A DNA stretch of 28,078 nucleotides, taken from an uncultured Eubacteriales bacterium (GTDB lineage: Bacteria; Bacillota; Clostridia; Oscillospirales; Acutalibacteraceae). The notes beneath the pieces are model-generated. The model saw nothing but the letters and a program-made list of their open reading frames with translations, was not told where the DNA came from and ran no database searches. Positions 14,611 through 22,500 of the stretch are shown here, one piece after another; position 1 is the stretch's first letter, and each line of letters starts with the position of its first letter. The stretch covers positions 1 to 28,078 of the forward strand of contig CAKUMQ010000033.1 of assembly GCA_934667845.1 (NCBI GenBank). The letters run 5' to 3'. A program made the position numbers and the translations under genes.

Positions 14611-15999
14611 GTGAAAAAAAGCAGAGAGTTGGACATGCTCAACGGTCCGGTTTTCGGAAAGATATGGTTGTTTTCCTTTCCGCTGATGCTGTCGGGCATC
14701 CTGCAGCTTCTGTATAATGCGGCGGATCTGATCGTTGTCGGCAACGACGTGGGCAAGACGGCGCTGGCTGCCGTCGGCTGCACCGGACCCATGGTGAACC
14801 TGATCGTCAACCTGTTTATGGGGCTGGCGGTCGGCAGCAGCGTGGCGGTCGCCCAGGCCTACGGCGCGGGGCGCTATGCCGATGTCAGCGATGCCGTACA
14901 TACGTCTATAGCGATCAGCCTGATCGGCAGTGTGCTGGTCGGGGTGGTCGGCTTTTTTGCCTGCCGTCCGCTTCTGCTGCTGATGGGAACGCCGGAATCG
15001 GTCATTGATCTGTCGGTCGTCTATGTGCGGATCTATTTTTGCGGAATGCCCGCCATCGGCGTCTATAACTTCGGCGCGGCGATCCTCCGTGCCGTCGGCG
15101 ATACCCGCCGTCCGATGCTGTTTCTGGTGTTTTCCGGTCTGATCAATGTCGGTCTGAATCTGTTTTTCGTGCTGGTATTTCATATGGGCGTGGCAGGCGT
15201 TTCGCTGGCAACCGTGATCTCGCAGTGCATCGCCGCCTTTCTGACCGTGCGCTGCCTCATGCGGGCGGACGGCTGCGTGCAGTTTCATCCGCGCCAGCTG
15301 CGCATTTGCCGGGACAAGCTCAAAAGCATTCTCTATACCGGTCTGCCCGCCGGGCTGCAAAGCTCGCTGTTTTCCCTGTCCAATATGCTCATTCAGTCGT
15401 CGATCAACACCTTCGGCGATGTCATCATGGCGGGCAATACGGCGGCATCCAATCTCGACGGCTTTGCCTATGTGGCGCTCAACTCCTTCTCTCAGGCGGC
15501 GATCACGTTCACCGGTCAGAATGTCGGTGCCCGCCGCTATGACCGTCTGCGCCGGGTGTGCGGTGCCTGCTCCGTATCCGTGCTGCTGACCGGCTTTGTG
15601 ATCGGCGTGATCCTGATCCTGGGCGGCAGACCGCTGCTGGCGCTGTATGACAATACCGACCCGCAGGTTATCGAAGCGGGTATGGTCCGTTTGCAATGGA
15701 TGGCGACCACCTATTTCCTGTGCGGGTTTATGGAGATGTTCGTCGGCATGCTGCGGGGCATGGGAAAATCGGTGATGCCGATGATCGTATCGCTGCTCGG
15801 CGCCTGTGTGCTGCGCGTGGTGTGGATCTATTCGCTGTTCGGCCGCTGGCCGGAGCTGTGGGTGGTGTATGCCTCCTATCCCGTCAGTTGGCTGCTGACT
15901 GCACTGACGCATTTTATCTGCTTCCTTGTGGTGTATCGCCGCCGGCTGGCGCAGTATCAAAAGGAAGAAGCGGAAATGTGCTGTGAAGATCCGGCATGA
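14611..15999 (+). CDS. MATE-family multidrug/metabolite efflux transporter
   Basis: Cytoplasmic-membrane antiporter that exports drugs or metabolites using a Na+ or H+ gradient. The 462-residue protein has about 12 hydrophobic segments in two homologous halves. The N-terminal MLNGPVFGKIWLFSFPLMLS and LYNAADLIVVG are typical of the DinF/NorM-like MATE group of Clostridia; ALNSFSQAAITFTGQNVGA is the second-half counterpart of GLAVGSSVAVAQAYGA. It starts with GTG at 14611, after AGGGAGA. Substrate cannot be predicted. A small gene follows after 27 nt and may be cotranscribed. Confidence 0.93.
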   Translation: MKKSRELDMLNGPVFGKIWLFSFPLMLSGILQLLYNAADLIVVGNDVGKTALAAVGCTGPMVNLIVNLFMGLAVGSSVAVAQAYGAGRYADVSDAVHTSIAISLIGSVLVGVVGFFACRPLLLLMGTPESVIDLSVVYVRIYFCGMPAIGVYNFGAAILRAVGDTRRPMLFLVFSGLINVGLNLFFVLVFHMGVAGVSLATVISQCIAAFLTVRCLMRADGCVQFHPRQLRICRDKLKSILYTGLPAGLQSSLFSLSNMLIQSSINTFGDVIMAGNTAASNLDGFAYVALNSFSQAAITFTGQNVGARRYDRLRRVCGACSVSVLLTGFVIGVILILGGRPLLALYDNTDPQVIEAGMVRLQWMATTYFLCGFMEMFVGMLRGMGKSVMPMIVSLLGACVLRVVWIYSLFGRWPELWVVYASYPVSWLLTALTHFICFLVVYRRRLAQYQKEEAEMCCEDPA

Positions 16000-16026
16000 A
16001 CCGCCGCATGAAAAGGAGGAAAAACC

Positions 16027-16416
16027 GTGCAGGAACAGTTTTTTGAATGGTTGGATCACATTTTGCAGGATCAGCCGCTGCCCGGGGAGACGGTCGCGGC
16101 GAACTTCAATCTCTACGAGGAGAGCGAGGACAATGCCTACGCCGTTCAGCTCATCGGCGCCGATGAGTTTGATCCTGAGGATGAGGATTGGGCTTGCGAG
16201 GAGGTCTATTCCTCCGAGGAAGACCTGTTTGTTTTCACGGATGAAAACAACACCGGCGATGAGAACGACTGGGAACGTGCGCTGGAAACCTGCGTATCCT
16301 GGGTAAGCGCCTATCTTGCCGAGGGCACCTATGCGCAGACGCTCAAAGCCCTGACGGCGGTCGCCGTCGGCTTTGTGGACGGCAATCTGGAGATCGTGTA
16401 TACAAACGAGGCGTGA
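16027..16416 (+). CDS. Small acidic protein of unknown function
   Basis: A 129-residue, strongly acidic soluble protein with no signal peptide or membrane segment. It begins with GTG at 16027, preceded by the strong AAAAGGAGG site. Its central part is Asp/Glu-rich (GADEFDPEDEDWACEE) and the C-terminus reads AVAVGFVDGNLEIVY. I do not recognise a characterised family. Small acidic orphan proteins of this look are often immunity or antitoxin-like, but no toxin gene is adjacent, so this is speculation. It follows the MATE gene by 27 nt. Confidence 0.75.
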   Translation: MQEQFFEWLDHILQDQPLPGETVAANFNLYEESEDNAYAVQLIGADEFDPEDEDWACEEVYSSEEDLFVFTDENNTGDENDWERALETCVSWVSAYLAEGTYAQTLKALTAVAVGFVDGNLEIVYTNEA

Positions 16417-16442
16417 ATGCGGGATAAACGGAGGCGGTTGCT

Positions 16443-16826
16443 GTGTGGGAAAACGGATATGCCGAGTCCTCATTTTCGGTTTGCAAAAATGAGCGGAATA
16501 TTACCGTGCGCATAGCCATGGACTGTGTTCATCATTGGATATTGGGAATACAGCTGCTGCTATACGAAAAAAGCGATTCCGTTATTTTGCACGATACGAC
16601 TGCGTCAAATAAGATCAGACTGTGTGTGAAAAACGGCGGATATATCCTCTCTCTTGCCGATGTCAATTTGCAGATCACGCAGAATGATCTGGAGGCCTTG
16701 GAATCGCTGTTGCTGGATTATCTGATGAACCGTTATTTTGAGGGAATGCATTTGGATTGGGAATGCACAGAAAAAGGGACAAATATACGCTATGATGTAA
16801 CCGTTTCGGTTGATCTGCCATGCTGA
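16443..16826 (+). CDS. Small protein of unknown function
   Basis: A 127-residue soluble protein starting at GTG 16443 with GGAGG 8 nt upstream, 26 nt after the previous gene. No known domain is recognised. Strand-rich segments (RIAMDCVHHWILGIQLLLY, LADVNLQI) are followed by NDLEALESLLLDYL. The gene is visibly richer in A and T than the genes around it, which could mean recent acquisition. The pair with the preceding acidic protein may form a two-gene unit. The function is open. Confidence 0.72.
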   Translation: MWENGYAESSFSVCKNERNITVRIAMDCVHHWILGIQLLLYEKSDSVILHDTTASNKIRLCVKNGGYILSLADVNLQITQNDLEALESLLLDYLMNRYFEGMHLDWECTEKGTNIRYDVTVSVDLPC

Positions 16827-16846
16827 AAAACAGAAACAAACAGTAA

Positions 16847-16878
16847 CGCCCGTACCGGTCAAACGACCGGTACGGGCG
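16847..16878. terminator. Bidirectional hairpin between the orphan gene and the histidine kinase
   Basis: A perfect 13-bp stem (16847-16859 with 16866-16878) with a CAAACG loop, between two convergent genes. Neither side has a continuous T-tract (minus side TTACTGTTTGTTT), so efficiency may be moderate. Confidence 0.75.
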
Positions 16879-16895
16879 CTGTCATATCCGGCAGT

Positions 16896-18224
16896 CTATT
16901 TTCCGCTGCACATCACTGAGGCGCAGAACATGTCGTCCTTGACTTCAAAGCGGCAGACGCCGCCGTAATGCGCGGCAATGCTTCTGACCGACTGTGTGCC
17001 GAGTCCGCGCCCCTTGTGCTTGGTCGAAATAAGCTCTCCGCTGCCGGTATGTTTGAGCGTTCCGGTAAAGGTGTTGTCCACCGTGACGCAGAGCGAACTG
17101 CCGGTAAGACTGGCACGGACGACGATCCGCCGGTCGTCGTCCTTTTCTTTCCGGCAGGCGTCCAGTGCGTTTTCCAACAGGTTGCCGAACAGAACGGAAA
17201 TGTCGGTATCCGAAACGAAGATATCGCCGGGGATATCGGCTTTAACGATATAGTCGGTATCGTTATCCTTAGCCTGCTGGGCAAAATAGAGCAGCACGGC
17301 ATTGGCGGCGGCGTTCTCGCAGAAACGGACAAGCGAATCGTCCGGCAGGCTGGCGCTGTAGCGGTCGAGATATCTGCGCAGCGCGTCCAGCTCGCCGCGG
17401 TTTAAGTATTCCTGTATGAGCGCGATATGGTGGCGCACATCGTGCTTGGCGCGGCGGGCGTCGGTGATCTTTTCCTGCAGATTCTCATACTGCACCGCCT
17501 GCATGGTGAGCCGATGGTTTTTCTCCTTCAGCTCCAGCGTCTTGTTCTGCTCCGAGATCAGGCGCGCAATGACATAGTAGATCAGAAATGCGCCGATGTT
17601 GACCAGAATGAGAAAAAACATATTCTTCGGCCGCAGGGCGATCTCCAGTGCCGAACGGGACACGACGCTGTATATCGCAAAATACCACACAATATAGAAT
17701 GTGGCGGGGATCAGCCACAGATACCGCCACTCAAAGCCGGAGGATCCTCTTTCCACCGCCGGGGTGAATACGGATCGCATATACAGAAATACCGGCACGG
17801 CGAGCGCGGCCTCCACGACAAGGAGCATCAACGAGAACGACCAGCGATAGCTTTGCGTCGCCAGCGCCGGGAACAGGAGGCCCTCAAAGCATTTGGCGGA
17901 GATCACGGCGAGGTTTGCGAGATTGGAGATCATCAGCAGCGTGAACAGCGTTTTGCCGAAAGGCTTTTTGACGGCGAGAAAATAGAAGGCAGCATATAAT
18001 GCCGTGCTGACCGCGCTGGCTACTGCGGCGTGGTCGCCCGGGACAAAGCTGACCCATGCGCCGAGCAGCATCTGAATAACGGTGAGCAGCCCGACCAGGG
18101 CGCCGGTAACGCCTCTCGAAAACCGCAGACTGTGCCTGAACGGATAGAGCGCCAAAGCGAGGAATGGCAGAAAATTCAGCAGAGAATACAGGAAGATCTC
18201 TGCGATCCGGTAAACGGGCGGCAC
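16896..18224 (-). CDS. GHKL (AgrC/HPK10-type) sensor histidine kinase
   Basis: Membrane sensor kinase for the adjacent LytTR regulator. Of 442 residues, the first about 225 form six to seven membrane segments with short loops, as in peptide-sensing AgrC-like kinases. A short coiled coil follows, then the phosphoacceptor box RAKHDVRHH with His261, the N box NLLENALDAC (348-357) and the G box HKGRGLGTQSV (403-413). The GTG start at 18224 shares one base with the regulator's TAG stop (TAGTG), so translation is coupled. No autoinducing-peptide gene (agrD-like) or AgrB-like protease was found nearby, so the ligand is unknown. Confidence 0.94.
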   Translation of the reverse strand: MPPVYRIAEIFLYSLLNFLPFLALALYPFRHSLRFSRGVTGALVGLLTVIQMLLGAWVSFVPGDHAAVASAVSTALYAAFYFLAVKKPFGKTLFTLLMISNLANLAVISAKCFEGLLFPALATQSYRWSFSLMLLVVEAALAVPVFLYMRSVFTPAVERGSSGFEWRYLWLIPATFYIVWYFAIYSVVSRSALEIALRPKNMFFLILVNIGAFLIYYVIARLISEQNKTLELKEKNHRLTMQAVQYENLQEKITDARRAKHDVRHHIALIQEYLNRGELDALRRYLDRYSASLPDDSLVRFCENAAANAVLLYFAQQAKDNDTDYIVKADIPGDIFVSDTDISVLFGNLLENALDACRKEKDDDRRIVVRASLTGSSLCVTVDNTFTGTLKHTGSGELISTKHKGRGLGTQSVRSIAAHYGGVCRFEVKDDMFCASVMCSGK

Positions 18225-18937
18225 TATTTTCCGCCCCCTTTGCGCAGCTGCTCAAACAGAAACGAGGAATAGGCGTCTGTGACCTCCTTGGCCTTGCGGC
18301 GGCTGATGGGAATGCGGCTGCCGTCGCTCAGGGTAAAGGTGTCCGCATTTTGCGCCGTGACCTCATGAAAATTGACGACGACCCCCTTGGTCGGGCTGAA
18401 AAAATACGGATAGGCGCACAGCAGCGCTTCGATTTCGGCAAAGCTCACCCGCAAAACGGTATCTCTGCCGTGCTTGCCGTGCAGCGTGATGCAGTGGGAC
18501 GCGCAGTCGGCATAGAGGATATCGCGCAGCACGACGCTTTTGCCGTCCGGCAGCTGTACGGTGCGCAGCTTTTCCATCTGCGCCATGTCGACGCGGTCGA
18601 GCATGGCTCTGACCTGTTCCCTGCCGAACGGCTTATGCAGATAGTAGCAGGCGTTTACCTCGTAGCTCTCGCTGGCAAATTCGTTGCTGGTCGTGCCAAA
18701 CACCAGGCGAACCTCCCGGTCGGTCTTTCGTATTTCCCGCGCCGTATCCATGCCGGTGATCCCGTCCATGAAGATATCGAGGATCACAAGATCGAACCGC
18801 CCGGGCTGCCATGCCGCCAAAAACGATTCGCCGCTCGAAAAGCAGGTCAGCACGGCATCCGAAGCGAGCAGCTCATTAAGATAGGTCTGCAGGCGGGCAT
18901 GCATCTGCCTGTCATCGTCCACAACAGCGATCTGCAA
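18224..18937 (-). CDS. LytTR-family response regulator
   Basis: A 237-residue two-domain regulator. The N-terminal receiver has the acidic triplet Asp7-Asp8-Asp9, phosphoacceptor Asp54 (VILDIF) and the KP pair Lys102-Pro103. The C-terminal half is a LytTR DNA-binding domain (LPDGKSVVLRDILYADCASH, then FFSPTKGVVVNFHEV and DGSRIPISRRKAKEV). The start is a TTG at 18937 preceded by GAGGAGGG; the only in-frame ATG lies 93 nt further upstream, before the promoter. It is cotranscribed with the kinase. LytTR regulators bind paired direct repeats, and such a pair lies across the divergent promoter region. Confidence 0.93.
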   Translation of the reverse strand: MQIAVVDDDRQMHARLQTYLNELLASDAVLTCFSSGESFLAAWQPGRFDLVILDIFMDGITGMDTAREIRKTDREVRLVFGTTSNEFASESYEVNACYYLHKPFGREQVRAMLDRVDMAQMEKLRTVQLPDGKSVVLRDILYADCASHCITLHGKHGRDTVLRVSFAEIEALLCAYPYFFSPTKGVVVNFHEVTAQNADTFTLSDGSRIPISRRKAKEVTDAYSSFLFEQLRKGGGK

Positions 18938-18988
18938 AGCCGGTTCCCTCCTCTTTGAAAAAACGGTCAGCCATGTCTCATCACGCTC

Positions 18989-19016
18989 ATTATACCATAA
19001 AACGACGGAAAAACAA
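18989..19016 (-). promoter_or_regulatory. Predicted promoter of the response regulator-kinase operon
   Basis: The minus strand has TTGTTT (19016-19011), a 16-bp spacer and a perfect TATAAT (18994-18989). A single LytTR-like half-site (ACCGTTTTT on the minus strand, 18967-18959) lies in the leader and might allow autoregulation. Confidence 0.6.
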
Positions 19017-19036
19017 AGGGGCAACTGCATCGGCCG

Positions 19037-19071
19037 TGACCGCTTATGCCGTTTTTTGACCGTTTGTGCCG
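19037..19071 (+). promoter_or_regulatory. Candidate LytTR regulator binding site (paired direct repeat)
   Basis: TGACCGCTTATGCCG (19037-19051) is repeated as TGACCGTTTGTGCCG (19057-19071), 13 of 15 bases identical, period 20. Within them ACCGTTTGT matches the LytTR consensus [TA][AC][CA]GTTN[AG][TG] at all positions and ACCGCTTAT has one mismatch. The 9-mers are 11 bp apart, slightly less than the usual 12-13. The second 9-mer ends 10 bp before the -35 box of the surface-protein operon, a normal activator position. Confidence 0.7.
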
Positions 19072-19077
19072 GATCGG

Positions 19078-19106
19078 TTGCGGAATCTGCTTCTGTCCGT
19101 TATGAT
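19078..19106 (+). promoter_or_regulatory. Predicted promoter of the receiver-surface protein operon
   Basis: TTGCGG (19078-19083), a 17-bp spacer and TATGAT (19101-19106). The weak -35 fits dependence on an activator bound at the direct repeats just upstream. Confidence 0.6.
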
Positions 19107-19140
19107 ATGAGCGTATATATGCCCGCGAAGGAGGTATCCC

Positions 19141-19494
19141 ATGAGGTTGGCCCTATACGGAACGGAGGCGGACAGGGAGGAGCTTATGCGCTCGCTTACC
19201 GCTCTGCCGGATTATTGTTACCGCAGAATGCAGGTGACGGACTATCCGGACTATGACAGCTTTATCGCAGGCCTCAGCGGAAGCCCGCCGGACGGCATCG
19301 TGATCGCGATGGACGGCGCGGACGGCATGGAGGGCGTGATCGCCGCCAGAAGCGTCTGCAAAAATGTCCCGGTACTGTGGTTCTCGGACGACAACGGATT
19401 CGGCGTGCAGTCCTACAGGCTTGGCTGTGCGTATTTTCATAAAAAGCCCGTTTCCCCGCAGATCCTTTCTGCGGCGATCGCCAGATGCGTGTAA
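19141..19494 (+). CDS. Stand-alone degenerate receiver-domain protein
   Basis: A 117-residue single-domain protein with the receiver fold and no output domain. Preserved are LWFSDDN (Ser82), the segment SYRLGCAYFHKKPVS with Lys102-Pro103, and the overall spacing. Missing are the N-terminal acidic pair (Gly7-Thr8-Glu9 instead), and the phosphoacceptor position falls on Met57 or Asp58 depending on alignment. It resembles the receiver of the divergent LytTR regulator, particularly around the KP motif. The ATG at 19141 follows AAGGAGGT. It is the first gene of the operon, 12 nt before the giant gene. It may modulate the kinase-regulator pair; that is inference. Confidence 0.8.
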   Translation: MRLALYGTEADREELMRSLTALPDYCYRRMQVTDYPDYDSFIAGLSGSPPDGIVIAMDGADGMEGVIAARSVCKNVPVLWFSDDNGFGVQSYRLGCAYFHKKPVSPQILSAAIARCV

Positions 19495-19506
19495 AGGAGT
19501 AATGAG

Positions 19507-22500
19507 ATGAACACAAACATGACACCGAAAAAGCGGATACTTTCCGTGCTGCTGACCGTCATCATGATATTCTCCATGGTGCCGCTGTCGGTATTTGCGG
19601 CGGAGGGATATGTCGCCGAAGTTACGGTAGGCAGCACGACTGAGCGGTACAGCGATCTTGCGCAGGCATTTTACATGGCACAATACGCCTCGGGGAGCGT
19701 AACGGTGAAATTGCTGGACAATGTTGACAATTTTGCCACAGGCAATCTCAGGACCGATGGCGTCCAGCTGAACAGCGGCGATGTTACGTTTGACTTAAAC
19801 GGTCACTACCTTCTCAGATACAACAACGCCGCCGGAACCAACGCCAATAAAAAAGCTGTGTTTTATGTAACGGGAAGCGCTAAGCTGACCGTTATGGACA
19901 GCGTCGGCGGCGGAGAGATCATTCAGCCGCTTGATGTGCCTGCATTGATCGTCGATTCGGGCGCTTCGTTGACTGTTTTGAGCGGTAAAATATCAAACAC
20001 CAAGACAGGCTGCGGTATCCGTATTGACAGCGGAACACTGACCGTCGAAGGCGGGACGATCGATTGCTCATACGACACGGGTATTTGTGTCGGCGGCGGC
20101 ACGGTGACCGTGACGGGCGCCCCCAAAATCCACAGCGAAAAGTCAAATGCTTTGCTGATCACCGGGGAAAGCACCGTCACCCTTTCGGGCGGAACCTATA
20201 CGACCAATGGAAAAAACAAGAGCAGTATCCTGACCGGGGTCGGCAAAGTTACCGATCTTTTGACCGAAGGCTTCAGATTTACCGACGCAAACGGTCTTGA
20301 TGTTGCCATTACCGAGGACGGTCAGGGAACAGATTCCGATTATGTTGCCGTATCCGATTTCGGCATTAAATATATTGACGCCAACGGAACAGAGCAAAAA
20401 TGCACGAGTTTCACCGAGCTTGCCGATGCGTCCGACGGGCTTTTGAATGGCTGGTATGCGGTCAGCGGAGCCGTTAATATAGAAAGGTCTATCGGTGTTA
20501 CCGGAGGCAATACACTGAACCTGATCCTTTGTGACGGGGCGACCCTCAACCTGACCCACACCCTGTATATGCTCGGTGGTTCAACACTTAACATCTACGG
20601 GCAAAGCGGCGGTACGGGCACACTGATCGTCGAATCAAGTATTTGCCAGCCTGCTATAGGTATTATGGCGGGTCTCCCCAGCGGCACCGTTACCGTAAAC
20701 ATTTACGGCGGCACTGTCACCGCGAAGACAATCGAGGGCGCACAGCCTATCGGTATAAATCCGAGTATTATGGACGGTACGGTTAATGTCACCATCGGCA
20801 AGGGCTTGAAATGCGTTAAAACCGACGACCAAAACACGGCATATGCCTACGACAATACCGACGGTACATCCATAACCATTACCAAATGCACCGACCATAA
20901 ATGGTCCTATTCAAGTATCACCAGCGACACTCACGATCAGTCCTGTGTCCTTTGCGGTACGACGGAAACGGTGGCGCACAGCCCGGCGCGATATAGTGGA
21001 ACTCCAAACACGCATCATGTTTACTGCGCCTGCGGTAAGGATTATGCCACCGAGCGCCACTTCCTTACATTTGCGCCCAACGACGACGGACTGACCCACA
21101 CGGTCACCTGCGCCAAGTGCGGTGAGATGACCAACGAGGCGGCAAGACATTCCTTTTCCAATAAAGTCGAGTCAGAGGGCCGCACATGGCTTGCATGCGA
21201 ATGCGGTGCGATTTATGCGGCAACATACGACGGAAAGAAATATGCATCACTGCAAAGCGCCATTGACGCCGCCGCACCTGTCGGCGGTACGGTAACCCTT
21301 GCGCGGCAGGTAAATGAAAATGTTGTCAGCACCGATGGTACGGTCGCCATTGACCTTGGCGGTAACAGATGGAGTGGCTATATTGATGATGAGGGGAGCA
21401 TTGTTCCTCTGACCGTAAATGGTGGTTCCGTTACCTTGAAAAACGGAAATCTCTTCCAGTGGTGGTCCAGCTCCAGCGCCCGAACCGGCATTGAGATAAA
21501 CGACGGCAGTGTGACGATAGAGGAAGATGTCCGTGTCATGGGCGGTGTGCCTGAAAGGGACGTTTTGTGTCCTTCTATTACGCTGAACGGCGGCACACTT
21601 ATCCTGAAAGAGGGCGCGGTTCTGCTGACCGGCTTACAGGTGCCGGAGGACAGGGTGCTTGCGGACTATCTGCCCGAGGGTACTGCCTTTGTAAAGTGCA
21701 GTTATGATAATAGCAGTAACACCGTGACCGTCTCCGACCCGCAGGAGTTTGTTTCCGATATTTATACGGCAAACAAGATTACCGAGGGAATGATAGTCGT
21801 TTCCCATACCCACGATTTTGGTGGCGGCACGGCCTGCCCCTGCGGATTTAATTGCGACCACGGCGTGGTGGACAGTGCTACGGGTAAGTGCGAAAACTGC
21901 GGCACGCAGATGTATACTGCAACGGTTACAACTGCGGATGGTTCATGCGCACACTTCGATATTTTTGCCGACGCCTGGGCTGCGGCAATCGAAAACAAAG
22001 GCTCGACCTTAAAGCTTTTGTGCGGACTTGACCTCGGCAGCGGCGACGGAAGCTCTGTGCTAAATGTATACAAGGGAAAATTCACGCTTGATCTTGGCGG
22101 TCACACTCTTGAGGGAACGGCACAGAATACGGTCATTCGGGTCAGCGGCACGGCTGATATACAGATCATAAACGGAAAAATCGAGAATACATTTGACGGC
22201 AGCGGCAGCGCTCTCAGCCCGACCGACGCCTGTGCCGTAAGAGTAGAGAGCGGCGGAGCGTCAGCCGCCCTTGACGGCGTAGAATTTACATCCGGCAGCA
22301 ACGAAAATGTGAGAGGCTCCGCCGTTTATGTGATCGACGGAAAGCTTACGGCGACCGACAGCAGATTCGACGGATTGGTTATGCTGCTTAAACGGACCAC
22401 TGCTGTTTCCGTCAAGCTCGCCTCGTCGGAGTTCCTTTACGGCATGGCTTACGGCCATGTCGGAACGGAAAGGGAACATGAGACGGTCGGCAGCTTTTTT

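Noticed and set aside
14482..16473. Long minus-strand open frame opposite the MATE and small genes (663 aa)
   Set aside because: Antisense to a clear MATE transporter; His/Gln/Arg-rich with no recognisable domain and no proper start signal.
16896..19140. Agr-type quorum system with AgrB and AgrD
   Set aside because: Kinase and regulator resemble AgrC and AgrA in type, but no AgrB-like membrane protease or AgrD-like peptide frame was found in the flanking DNA.
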